Of a DNA stretch of 64,000 nt, positions 43,291 through 51,613 are shown in pieces. Every line of letters starts with the position of its first letter. The first letter of the stretch is position 1. The notes beneath the pieces are model-generated. The model searched no databases. It was not told the origin of the DNA and was given only the letters and a program-made list of their open reading frames with translations. Both the position numbers and the translations under genes were made by a program. Origin of the DNA: Microbacterium azadirachtae (lineage in GTDB: Bacteria > Actinomycetota > Actinomycetes > Actinomycetales > Microbacteriaceae); the NCBI RefSeq assembly GCF_000956545.1, contig NZ_JYIT01000079.1, positions 1-64,000 on the forward strand, written 5' to 3'.

Positions 43291-43887
43291 ATGTCCGGTA
43301 CGCCGTCATCCGCGCCCATCACCGTGTCGATCCGCCGCGAGGTCGATCCCACCCGCATCGCCGAGGCCACCGCCTGGGTGCAGACCGGGGTGAACCTCGC
43401 CAGCGCCCACCCGGGCTTCCTCGGATCCGGCTGGGTGCGCGACGGCGAGGACTCCCACCACTGGCACATGCTGTACCGCTTCACGGACGAGGCGGCGCTC
43501 GACGCCTGGGAGGCCTCGAGCGAGCGGGCGTGGTGGCTGTCGATGGGCGAGGGCTTCGTGCGCAGCGAGCGCACGAAGCGGCGCACCGGCATCGAGGGCT
43601 GGTTCGACGAGCCGTCCACCGAGACGATCTCGGTGCCCACCTCGACGGGCGCGACCACCGTGATGGTGGCCCCGTCGCCGCCGCGCTGGAAGCAGGCCGT
43701 GTCGATCTGGCTGGGCTTCTTCCCGGTGAACCTCGTCTTCACGTACCTGATGAGCCCGGTGCCCGGCTGGAACGGACTGCCGATCTGGCTGCGCGTGCTC
43801 ACGACGACGGTCGTCCTCACGCCGATCATGACCTACTGGGTGCTGCCCTGGGTCACCCGCACGCTGCGGCACTGGCTGAACCGCTGA
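43291..43887 (+). CDS. antibiotic biosynthesis monooxygenase-domain membrane protein
   Basis: 198 residues. Residues 10-105 form a dimeric ferredoxin-like ABM domain (ITVSIRREVDPTRIAEATAWVQTG, HPGFLGSGWVRDG, WHMLYRFTDEAALDAWEAS). Two membrane helices follow at about 132-152 and 160-182. This two-part form corresponds to the COG3224-type proteins, whose substrate is unknown. It sits 131 bases after xylB with no clear metabolic link and converges on the EamA gene. Confidence 0.83.
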   Translation: MSGTPSSAPITVSIRREVDPTRIAEATAWVQTGVNLASAHPGFLGSGWVRDGEDSHHWHMLYRFTDEAALDAWEASSERAWWLSMGEGFVRSERTKRRTGIEGWFDEPSTETISVPTSTGATTVMVAPSPPRWKQAVSIWLGFFPVNLVFTYLMSPVPGWNGLPIWLRVLTTTVVLTPIMTYWVLPWVTRTLRHWLNR

Positions 43888-43909
43888 CCGCCGCGGCGGG
43901 CGCGGTGCG

Positions 43910-44890
43910 TCAGCGCAGCGCCTCCTCCGGCTCCGGCACCGCTTCCGGATCCACGTCGTCCGCCACGGGCTCGCCGAGCTTCACGAGCACCACTCCGACC
44001 AGCACGAGCGCGCCGCCGAAGGCCTGCAGCAGCCCCGGCAGCTGGCCCAGGAACAGCCAGCCGAACAGCAGCGCCGCGATCACCTCGGAGAGGGCGACGA
44101 ACGAGGCGACACGAGACCCCAGCCGGCGCGTCGACACGATGCCGAGCACGTAGGCCAGCGCCGTGGCGACGACGCCGACGGCGAGCACGGGGACGAACCA
44201 CGGCAGGGTGCCGAAGCGATAGGCGACGTCCTGGGTCGTCCACGTCATCGGCAGGATCCCGGCGACACCGGCGACGCTCAGCCCGAGCGCCCCGATCAGC
44301 AGCCCGAGCCCCGCCAGGGCGATGGGCGGGAGCCCGGTGTCGCCGCGTCCGGACAGCAGGAAGTAGGTGGCCGCGCCGACCATCGCACCGAGCGCCCACA
44401 GGATCCCCACGGGATCGATGCGGGAGCCGGTGAAGATCTCCAGCATGAGGATCAGCCCCACGAACGCGACCAGCGCGCCGATGATGCCGCGCACGCCTGG
44501 GCGTTCGCCGCGCCGCAGCCAGAGCCAGAGTACGACCGCGATCGGCGCCGTGTACTCGATGAGCAGGGCGATCCCGACGTCCATGACGGCGACGGCCTGG
44601 AAGAAGCACAGCTGCGCCGCGGTGACGGCGAGCAGCCCGTAGCCGACGATCATGCCGGCATTCCTGCGCACCGCGCCCCATCGCCCGCGGAGGGCGAGCA
44701 GGGTCGGCACGAGGAGGACGAGCGCGGCGACCCACATGCGGGCCGTCACGGCGGCCCCGGGGCTCCAGCCGGCGTCCATGAGCCCGCGCGCCCAAGCCCC
44801 GCTCATCCCGAAGGAGAGCGCCGCACCGAAGGCGAACACGAGCCCGGAGCGCACGCCCGTCGTCCGCATGTCATTCACCACCGTGCTCAT
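43910..44890 (-). CDS. EamA/DMT family transporter
   Basis: 326 residues with about ten hydrophobic helices in two EamA repeats. The first runs from GLVFAFGAALSFGMSGAWARGL to LMLEIF; the second starts at GILWALGAMVGAATYFLLSG and ends in ALVLVGVVLVKLGE. The family exports or imports small metabolites; the substrate is unknown. It is divergent from a CGNR-type regulator with 39 bases between starts, so that regulator probably controls it. A second possible start, MRTTG, lies seven codons in. Confidence 0.88.
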   Translation of the reverse strand: MSTVVNDMRTTGVRSGLVFAFGAALSFGMSGAWARGLMDAGWSPGAAVTARMWVAALVLLVPTLLALRGRWGAVRRNAGMIVGYGLLAVTAAQLCFFQAVAVMDVGIALLIEYTAPIAVVLWLWLRRGERPGVRGIIGALVAFVGLILMLEIFTGSRIDPVGILWALGAMVGAATYFLLSGRGDTGLPPIALAGLGLLIGALGLSVAGVAGILPMTWTTQDVAYRFGTLPWFVPVLAVGVVATALAYVLGIVSTRRLGSRVASFVALSEVIAALLFGWLFLGQLPGLLQAFGGALVLVGVVLVKLGEPVADDVDPEAVPEPEEALR

Positions 44891-44894
44891 GACA

Positions 44895-44923
44895 TGTGAC
44901 GTTACTCGGGGCGGATGTAAGAT
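44895..44923 (+). promoter_or_regulatory. promoter for the CGNR gene, leaderless
   Basis: TGTGAC (44895-44900), a 17-base spacer and TAAGAT (44918-44923) form a promoter ending six bases before ATG 44930. TGACAT (44890-44895) and ATGTCA (44922-44927) are inverted halves flanking it. They may be the regulator's own site, controlling both directions. Confidence 0.55.
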
Positions 44924-44929
44924 GTCAAC

Positions 44930-45466
44930 ATGATCTTCACCGATGACACCGAGGAGACGCTGCGGGCCGCGGTCTGGCTTGTCAACTCGGCTGAGGAACC
45001 GGACACCCTCCTGTCGCCGAGCGACGAGGCGGACTTCCTCAGCGGATACGGGTACACCGGCCGGATCGACCGCGATCAGCCCGAGGTGGACGCGCTGCGG
45101 GCACTGCGCCCCCAGCTGCGGACGATTCTGCTCGCGCCGCGCGACGAGATGGCCGTCGCCGTGAACGAGGCGCTCGCGGGGGTCTCCCTGGCCCTGCGCC
45201 TCACCCGGCACGGAGCCATGGACTGGCACCTGCACGCGGTGGCCGACGACCGCCCCCTCGCCGAGCGCGTGCTCGTGGAGACGGCGATGGCACTCATCGA
45301 CGTGATCCGCGCGGAGGAGGGATCCCGCATCTCGGTGTGCGCGGACGAGACCTGCGACGCGATCGCCCTCGACCTGTCGCGCAACCGCTCGAAGCGCTAC
45401 TGCTCGACGACCTGCGCCAACCGCAACGCCGTCGCCGCCTATCGCGCCCGTCGCGCCGAGGCCTGA
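44930..45466 (+). CDS. CGNR zinc-finger regulator
   Basis: 178 residues. The N-terminal 120 residues are the ABATE-type stress domain (AVWLVNSAEEPDTLLSPSDEADFL). The C-terminal finger is SVCADETCDAIALDLSRNRSKRYCSTTCANRNAVAAYRARR, with four cysteines for zinc. The usual CGNR reads CANR here, one Gly-to-Ala change. Proteins of this kind are small DNA-binding regulators. Divergence from the EamA transporter suggests it controls that gene. Confidence 0.87.
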   Translation: MIFTDDTEETLRAAVWLVNSAEEPDTLLSPSDEADFLSGYGYTGRIDRDQPEVDALRALRPQLRTILLAPRDEMAVAVNEALAGVSLALRLTRHGAMDWHLHAVADDRPLAERVLVETAMALIDVIRAEEGSRISVCADETCDAIALDLSRNRSKRYCSTTCANRNAVAAYRARRAEA

Positions 45467-45585
45467 TCCGGAGCATCCGCGGCACGACGCCCGGCGGCGG
45501 GACGGCCGAGGCGTGCGCCGGCCACCACACGGCTTCCGTGCCGCTGCTTCGTCGACCCCGCGGGAAAACGCTTACTGAATGTGCG

Positions 45586-45618
45586 TTGATCGCTTCACAA
45601 ACGATTATCGATTAGTGT
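45586..45618 (+). promoter_or_regulatory. promoter and operator of the unknown-glycan importer operon
   Basis: In an AT-richer island, CGATTATCGATT (45602-45613) overlaps a -10-like TAGTGT (45613-45618), with TTGATC (45586-45591) as a distant -35 candidate. The same 12-base word occurs, in the same orientation relative to transcription, before the beta-helix gene, and a variant occurs before the GntR gene. Confidence 0.65.
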
Positions 45619-45660
45619 ATCGTCGCGGATGCCCCCCACCCGCATCAGGAAGGATCAACG

Positions 45661-46938
45661 ATGATCAAGGGCCGCCTCATCCCCGCCGCAGGCCTCGCCG
45701 CGCTCGCCGCCGTCGCCCTCGCCGGCTGCAGCACCGCCGCCGCGCCCTCGGGCTCCGACGCCACCGGCTCCTCGAAGGTGACGCTGCACGTGCTCGTCAA
45801 CGTCACGCCCAACCTCACCGAGGAGTACTGGAACTCCCTCGTCACGCCGTTCGAGAAGAAGAACCCGGACATCGACGTCGTCATCCAGAACCCCGGCGCC
45901 GAGGGCGTCGCGGCTGCGGTCCCGCGCCTGCTCGCCTCGGGCGACGCTCCCGACGTCGTGCAGTCGCTGGCCCCCACGGCCGAGCTCGCCCCCGAGCTCG
46001 TGGACCTGTCGAAGTACGCCTGGGCCAAGAAGGGCCCGCTCGCCGACCAGTACTCGATCGACGGGAAGAACTACATGGCGGGAATCGGCGTGCAGCTGCA
46101 GAGCCTCGTCTTCTACAACAAGAAGGCGTTCAGCGACGCGGGCATCGCCGCCCCTCCGAAGACGGTCGACGAGCTCACCGAGGACCTCGGCAAGATCAAG
46201 GCCGCCGGCTGGCAGGTGCCCGTGCAGACCGGCGGCGACTGGATGACCAGCCACACGCTCCAGGTACTCGGGCTGCCCACGATCGTGTCGCAGGATCCGA
46301 AGTTCTACCAGGACATCTCCGCGGGCAAGACCACGTTCAGCAAGGCATACGGACCGGCGGTCGAAACCTATGCGGAGTGGGTGTCGAAGGGGTACATCCC
46401 CAAGGAGGCCCTGGGCATCAAGTACCCCGACGCCGAACAGGCGTTCCTCAGCGGCAAGAGCGCGATCTACCCCATGGGCAGCTGGTTCGTCGGGTCCCAG
46501 GCCAAGGCGGCCGACTCCGCCGACATCGGCGTGTTCCGCGCCCCGGCCGAGAAGGCCTCGGAGGCCCCGGCGATGGGCGCGAACATCGCGAGCCCCTACT
46601 CGATCCTGAACACGAGCAAGAACCAGGAGGCCGCGGCCAAGCTCATCGAGTACCTCACGACCGACAAGGCCGCCGTCGCGTCGCAGCTCAAGGTCGATGG
46701 CAACTACCGGGACGGCTACACGTACGAGATGAGCCCCCTCGGCGAGGAGCTCCAGAAGATCGTGTCCGACACCAAGGCGTCCTCGTACACCCCGACCGGC
46801 GGCGGCTACGGCGAGCGCACCATGCCGACCGGGTACTCCGGCGAGATCAACACCCAGACCCAGGCGCTGCTGGGCGGCGCCCCGGCGGCCGACGTGCTCA
46901 AGAGCATGGACGACTGGTTCGCCGCGAACGCGGGCTGA
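45661..46938 (+). CDS. ABC sugar-binding lipoprotein, unknown glycan
   Basis: 425 residues. The signal and lipobox are IPAAGLAALAAVALAGC. LHVLVNVTPNLTEEYWNSLVTPFEKKNPDIDVVIQNPGAEGVAAAVPRLLASGDAPDVV is the N-lobe of a CUT1 binding protein, and IYPMGSWFVGSQ the hinge region. AGGAAGGA lies before the ATG. It heads a seven-gene operon with two permeases and four enzymes. The ligand is probably an oligosaccharide released by the secreted proteins of this locus. Confidence 0.92.
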   Translation: MIKGRLIPAAGLAALAAVALAGCSTAAAPSGSDATGSSKVTLHVLVNVTPNLTEEYWNSLVTPFEKKNPDIDVVIQNPGAEGVAAAVPRLLASGDAPDVVQSLAPTAELAPELVDLSKYAWAKKGPLADQYSIDGKNYMAGIGVQLQSLVFYNKKAFSDAGIAAPPKTVDELTEDLGKIKAAGWQVPVQTGGDWMTSHTLQVLGLPTIVSQDPKFYQDISAGKTTFSKAYGPAVETYAEWVSKGYIPKEALGIKYPDAEQAFLSGKSAIYPMGSWFVGSQAKAADSADIGVFRAPAEKASEAPAMGANIASPYSILNTSKNQEAAAKLIEYLTTDKAAVASQLKVDGNYRDGYTYEMSPLGEELQKIVSDTKASSYTPTGGGYGERTMPTGYSGEINTQTQALLGGAPAADVLKSMDDWFAANAG

Positions 46939-46957
46939 CGCCGGGGGCGATGAGATC

Positions 46958-47974
46958 GTGACGATCACGCGTTCCTCCGGGGGCGGGACGGCTGCGGCCG
47001 CCCGTCCCCGGGACCCCGCGGCCGAGGAGGAGAGCAGGAGCAGCGCCGCCCGCGCCGGGACGACCACCCGGGGCCCCCGCAGAGTGAGCACGGCGCGCCG
47101 CCTGCAGCGCGCTCTCCCCGGCTTCCTCATGAGCGCCCCGGCCGTGGCCGTGTTCATCGCGATGTTCGTGATCCCGATGATCCTGGCCTGCGTGCTGAGC
47201 TTCACGAACTGGAACGGCTACAGCCTGCGCTTCACCTTCATCGGCTGGGAGAACTACATCCACGCGTTCCGCAACCCGCGCTCCGCGCAGGCGGCCCTGT
47301 TCACGGGCGTGATCGCGGTCGCCGGCACGATCCTGTGCAACGGGGTCGGTCTGGCGATCGCGGCGCTGATCTCCGGATCCGGTCGCGCGAACGCGCTGCT
47401 GCGCACCGTCTTCTTCTACCCCTATGTGATCAGCGGCCTGATCATCGGGTTCCTCTGGTCGGCGATGCTGGCCCCGCAAGGCGCGGTGAACGGCGTCCTC
47501 GGGGCGATCGGCCTCGGACCTCTGCCGTTCCTCACGGATCCGACGTTCGCCAAGGCGAGCGTGATCCTCACGATCGTGTGGTCGCACTTCGGCTTCAACA
47601 TGATCCTGTTCCTCGCCGGCATCAAGTCCGTGCCCGCGGAGTACTACGAGGCGGCGACGGTGGACGGGGCGAGCCGCGGAGAGCAGTTCCGCAGCATCAC
47701 GTTCCCCCTGATCGCCCCCGTGTTCACCGTGAACCTCGTGCTCACGCTCGTCGGCCTGCTGAAGGCGTACGACGTCGTGCTGGCGCTCACCGACGGCGGG
47801 CCCGCGGGGTCGACGCAGACCATCGTCTACCAGATCCTCAAGGACTCGTTCGCCCGCTCGGCGCTCGGCCTCGGCGCCGCGCAGTCCGTCATCCTGCTCA
47901 TCGTCACGGCGGCGGTCGGGCTGGCCGTGACCCTCATCCGCCGCCGAGCCGAGCAGAAGGTCGTGGACGACTGA
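46958..47974 (+). CDS. ABC sugar permease (MalF type), unknown glycan
   Basis: 338 residues from a GTG start; a second GTG about 42 codons in (VSTARRLQRALPG) is a possible alternative, because the first 40 residues are Ser/Arg-rich and unstructured. Six helices follow, with the EAA loop EYYEAATVDGASRGEQFRSITFPLIAP. It overlaps the next permease by one base (TGATG). Confidence 0.88.
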   Translation: MTITRSSGGGTAAAARPRDPAAEEESRSSAARAGTTTRGPRRVSTARRLQRALPGFLMSAPAVAVFIAMFVIPMILACVLSFTNWNGYSLRFTFIGWENYIHAFRNPRSAQAALFTGVIAVAGTILCNGVGLAIAALISGSGRANALLRTVFFYPYVISGLIIGFLWSAMLAPQGAVNGVLGAIGLGPLPFLTDPTFAKASVILTIVWSHFGFNMILFLAGIKSVPAEYYEAATVDGASRGEQFRSITFPLIAPVFTVNLVLTLVGLLKAYDVVLALTDGGPAGSTQTIVYQILKDSFARSALGLGAAQSVILLIVTAAVGLAVTLIRRRAEQKVVDD

Positions 47975-48891
47975 TGAGCACCGCCACCAGCCTCAACCCG
48001 GCGGTGCGCCCGCCGTCCTCCCGCGGCCGCGTCCGCCGTTCCGCGGGGCGCACGCGGGCGCCGCTCCTGGCCCGTCTCGCGCGCGGGATCGTGCTGACGG
48101 CCGTCGCGGTCGTCATGATCGTGCCGCTGTACACGATGGTGATCAACGCCTTCAAGCCGCAGAAGGAGATCATCGAGAACCCGCTGCTGATCACCCCGCA
48201 GAGCTTCACCCCCGAATTCCTCTGGGCCGCCATCACGAGCAGCAAGTTCAACGTGATCGCCGCGTACGGCGTGACTCTCCTGTTCGTCGTGCTCGTCAAC
48301 GTGTGCTGCATCCTGCTGTCGGCCCCGGTCGCGTACGTGATCGCGCGGGGACGCTCGAAATGGCACATGGGACTGCTGCTGCTGTTCGTGTCCGGCCTGT
48401 TCATCCCGGGTCAGGTCACCCTGATCCCCGTGGTGTTCGTGCTGCGCGTGCTCGGGCTCATCAACACGATCCCCGGATTCATCCTGTTCGAGACGGCGGC
48501 CACCCTCCCGGTGACGATCTTCCTGTTCTCCGCCTACCTGCGGTCGGTGCCGCGGGACATCGACGAGGCCGCGGCGCTCGACGGCGCCGGACGCATCCGC
48601 GCCTTCTGGACGTGCATCTTCCCGATCATGCGCCCGGTCGTCGCGACGATCGTGGTGCTGAACTCGATCGGGGTGTGGAACGACTTCGTGAGCCCGCAGA
48701 TCATCCTCGGCCCGAGCTCGGGGATCTACACCGTGACGACCGGCGTGTACGCCGCGGTCGGGGAGTTCTCCACCGACTACACACAGGTGTTCCCGACCCT
48801 GCTGCTCGCCATCGCCCCCGCGCTGGTCTTCTTCGTCCTCATGCAGAGGCACATCATCGGCGGCCTCGCCGCCGGAGCCACGAAGGGCTGA
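47974..48891 (+). CDS. ABC sugar permease (MalG type), unknown glycan
   Basis: 305 residues, six helices after an Arg-rich tail. The EAA loop is DIDEAAALDGAGRIRAFWTCIFPIMRP and the C-terminus is MQRHIIGGLAAGATKG. It follows its partner directly and ends two bases before the start of the 646-residue protein, so all are one transcript. Like the other importers here it has no ATPase and probably shares an MsiK-type ATPase encoded elsewhere. Confidence 0.92.
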   Translation: MSTATSLNPAVRPPSSRGRVRRSAGRTRAPLLARLARGIVLTAVAVVMIVPLYTMVINAFKPQKEIIENPLLITPQSFTPEFLWAAITSSKFNVIAAYGVTLLFVVLVNVCCILLSAPVAYVIARGRSKWHMGLLLLFVSGLFIPGQVTLIPVVFVLRVLGLINTIPGFILFETAATLPVTIFLFSAYLRSVPRDIDEAAALDGAGRIRAFWTCIFPIMRPVVATIVVLNSIGVWNDFVSPQIILGPSSGIYTVTTGVYAAVGEFSTDYTQVFPTLLLAIAPALVFFVLMQRHIIGGLAAGATKG

Positions 48892-48893
48892 CG

Positions 48894-50834
48894 ATGACCC
48901 ATCTGATCACCTCGCCGCTGCGCGCGATCCCCGCCTGGGCCGTGCTGCAGCGCCGCCTGTTCGACGAGGTCGAGGACGCCAGGCGGCTGTTCGCCGAGCG
49001 GTACACCCTGCCGGACGGACGGCTCCGCGGCGTCGCGGAGTTCGAGGACCGCGACGGCGTGGACGACCTGTACGAGCCGTTCTTCAACTGGCCCGCGTTC
49101 TACCTCCTCGGAGGCGCGGACGCGGCGCTCGCCGACGCCAAGCGCTGCTGGGAGGGCGTGACCGCCCAGCTCGCCGAAGCCGGCATGCTCACCGACGAGT
49201 ACGAGAACGGCTACGACTGGTTCCACCAGGGCGAGTCGGTGCTGCTGTTCGCGGGCATCCGTGCAGCGGACCCCTCCGACGCGGTCTTCGCCGAGCGCGC
49301 GCGCCGCTTCGCCGCGCTCTTCACCGATCCCGCGCGCGGCAACTACGACGCCGAGCACAACATCATCCGCGCCCCGCACAACGGCGCGCTCGGCGCCCGC
49401 GCAGGCCTGGAGGATCCGCAGCCGGAGGGATCCCCGCTCGCCGGGCGGGTGCGCCCCTACTCCGCCGAGCGCGCGGAGATGCGCCCGTACGGGCTGCCGA
49501 TCCAGGGGCTCGACGGGATCGCGGAATGGGACGATCTGGCCGACCCCGGCAACGCGCAGCGCATGGCGGACGAGATGCAGCGCCGCGCCGCCGGCGACGT
49601 CCCCGTGAACCTCGCCGCGACCTCGCTGCCTGTGCTGCGCTGGCTCGACGACGGGGACGAGGGATCCGCGGCCTGGATCCGCCGCTATGTCGAGGGGTGG
49701 GTTGCGCGCGCGGCGGCGAACGACGGCCTCGTGCCCGACAACGTCGGCCCCGACGGGACCGTCGGGGCCCTGCAGGACGGCCGCTGGTGGGGCGGTCACT
49801 ACGGCTGGGCCTGGCCGCACGGCTTCCACTCGGTGGCCATGAGCGCCCTCATCGGCGCGATCAACCACTCCCTCGTGAGCGGCCGGGACGACGCCCTCGA
49901 CCTGGTGCGATCCGCGCTCGACACGGTGCTGGCGCACGCGATCCCCGGATCCGTGGAGGACTCCGTCTACAGTCTGCGCGGCGGCTGGCGCGCCCGCCTG
50001 GGCGATGCCGCGTCGCGCCCCGGCCTGCTCGTGCCCTACCGTCACGGCATCGAGGGCTGGTTCGACTTCGGCCCGCTGCAGCTCGATGTGCCGGTGTGGC
50101 TGTGGTGGTGGAGCCGCACGCCGGCCGATCGCGCGCTGCTCGACCGCGCCCGCGCGGGGCTTCCCGAGGGGACCGACCTCGTGGCGCCGTTCCGCGACAA
50201 GGAGGAGGCGGGGCACGAGGCCGGCTGGATCGCGTTCCTGGACGGAGAGCTGCCCGACTACCCGGAGCGCGCCCTGGAGATGGCGCTGGGCCAGGTGTCG
50301 CGCCGGGTGGCGATGATGCTCGGCGACGACGCCGATCCCGACGCCGCGCACCTGCATTTCTGGCAGCGGGTCAACCCCGTGGTCACGGAGGTGCTCACGC
50401 AGCTCGTCGGCGGCGCTCCGCAGATGCTCTACAACGGCGGCCTCCCCTTCACCGCGCTCCGCTACGAGGACGTCGACCTCGGACGCCCCGGGCTCCCCCG
50501 CGACGTGGCCGCACTGGTGCACCGCATCGACGACGCGGGCGTCGGGCTGCGCCTGGTCAACACGTCCGTGGTGCGGTCCCGCACCGTGCGGGTCCGCGGC
50601 GGTCGCTTCGGCGCCGACCGGATCGTCCGGGTCAGCGCGACCGTCGAGACCCCTGGGTCCTTCCCCGGCGCGTCCGGCTCGTACCGCGCGGCGCAGAAGC
50701 CGATGCGGACCGTCACGTGGGGCTGTGACGACGACCTCGTCGTCACCCTGCCGCCGGCGCACGTCGCCGACCTCGACCTGATCATCGCCCGCGGGGCAGG
50801 AACGCCCCGCCTCGACCCCGGAGGAGACGCATGA
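48894..50834 (+). CDS. 646-residue cytoplasmic protein, unassigned (possible alpha/alpha-toroid glycan enzyme)
   Basis: 646 residues, no signal peptide or membrane segment. Helix-rich stretches with aromatic motifs are suggestive of an (alpha/alpha)6 toroid: YEPFFNWPAFYLLGG, ENGYDWFHQGESVLLFAGI, EHNIIRAPHNGALG, DGRWWGGHYGWAWPHGFHSVAMSALIGA, RHGIEGWFDFGPLQLDVPVWLWWW and FWQRVNPVVTEVLTQL. Many acidic and His residues lie in these motifs. The last 120 residues look beta-rich. Such folds occur in several glycoside hydrolases and polysaccharide lyases, but I do not recognise the family. Located between importer genes and sugar-acid enzymes, it is the best candidate for the intracellular step that opens the imported oligosaccharide. 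Confidence 0.8.
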   Translation: MTHLITSPLRAIPAWAVLQRRLFDEVEDARRLFAERYTLPDGRLRGVAEFEDRDGVDDLYEPFFNWPAFYLLGGADAALADAKRCWEGVTAQLAEAGMLTDEYENGYDWFHQGESVLLFAGIRAADPSDAVFAERARRFAALFTDPARGNYDAEHNIIRAPHNGALGARAGLEDPQPEGSPLAGRVRPYSAERAEMRPYGLPIQGLDGIAEWDDLADPGNAQRMADEMQRRAAGDVPVNLAATSLPVLRWLDDGDEGSAAWIRRYVEGWVARAAANDGLVPDNVGPDGTVGALQDGRWWGGHYGWAWPHGFHSVAMSALIGAINHSLVSGRDDALDLVRSALDTVLAHAIPGSVEDSVYSLRGGWRARLGDAASRPGLLVPYRHGIEGWFDFGPLQLDVPVWLWWWSRTPADRALLDRARAGLPEGTDLVAPFRDKEEAGHEAGWIAFLDGELPDYPERALEMALGQVSRRVAMMLGDDADPDAAHLHFWQRVNPVVTEVLTQLVGGAPQMLYNGGLPFTALRYEDVDLGRPGLPRDVAALVHRIDDAGVGLRLVNTSVVRSRTVRVRGGRFGADRIVRVSATVETPGSFPGASGSYRAAQKPMRTVTWGCDDDLVVTLPPAHVADLDLIIARGAGTPRLDPGGDA

Positions 50835-51613
50835 GCGCCGACCTGATCCGCCCCGACTTCGCCCTGCCCGTGCGCGGCGCGGCCTACGCCCGTCCGCCAC
50901 GGGAGCTCGTGGAGGACTTCGGCGGCCTCTCCTCTGCCACCGCGTGCGCCAAGCTGCACGGTCTCGGGATCCGGCACAGCTACGTCGACGGGCCGGAGCC
51001 CCTCGCCGCCGGCAGCCGTGTGGTCGGATCCGCGCTCACCCTGCAGTTCATGCCGCAGCGCGAGGACATGGCCTCCGGGCAGGGCCAGGAGTACGCCGAG
51101 CGGCACACCGCGCTCTGGCACGTGCTCGAGGCCGTGCAGCCGGGCGACGTGCTCGTGATCCAGGCGTACGGCAGCCGCTTCTCCGGGTGCATCGGCGACA
51201 TCCTCGCGCGCTACTTCGCGCGCAAGGGCGGCGCGGGGATCGTCGTCGACGGACGGATCCGCGACGCCGGCAGGATCCGCGAGCTCGGCATCCCGGTGTG
51301 GTCCACGGGCACGACGCCGCACTACGCGTCGCAGTCCGAGCTGGTGCCCTGGGCGTATGACGTGCCGGTGGCCGTGGGCGGCGCCCTGTGCATGCCGGGC
51401 GACCTCGTCGTCGCCGACGACGACGGCCCGGTGGTCGTGCCGCAGGCGATGGCGCGCCAGGTGATCGACTCGGCCCGCGACCACGAGGAGTGGGAGGTGT
51501 TCAGCCGCGCGCGCCTCGACGACGGCGCCCGCCTGAGCGACTACTACCCCCTCACCCCCGACACCCGCGAGGAGTACGAGGCATGGCGTTCCGTGCAGAG
51601 CTCCGTCCGCTGA
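50831..51613 (+). CDS. RraA-like aldolase (HMG/CHA aldolase family)
   Basis: 260 residues. LSSATACAKLHG near the start and GAGIVVDGRIRDAGRIRELGIPVWSTGTTP (the G-x-x-x-D-x-R-x-R-D core) are the RraA/HMG-aldolase hallmarks, with VMPGDLVVADDDGPVVVP-like sequence following. Members cleave 4-hydroxy-2-oxo acids such as 4-hydroxy-4-methyl-2-oxoglutarate, or lack activity and bind RNase E. Next to a sugar dehydrogenase and a lactonase, an aldolase acting on a 2-keto-3-deoxy sugar acid is the likelier role. Start overlaps the previous stop by four bases. Confidence 0.87.
   Translation: MSADLIRPDFALPVRGAAYARPPRELVEDFGGLSSATACAKLHGLGIRHSYVDGPEPLAAGSRVVGSALTLQFMPQREDMASGQGQEYAERHTALWHVLEAVQPGDVLVIQAYGSRFSGCIGDILARYFARKGGAGIVVDGRIRDAGRIRELGIPVWSTGTTPHYASQSELVPWAYDVPVAVGGALCMPGDLVVADDDGPVVVPQAMARQVIDSARDHEEWEVFSRARLDDGARLSDYYPLTPDTREEYEAWRSVQSSVR

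Noticed and set aside
45467-45660. A possible small gene in the gap before the importer operon.
   Set aside because: No frame has a start, ribosome site and plausible composition; the AT-rich part is better explained as a promoter.
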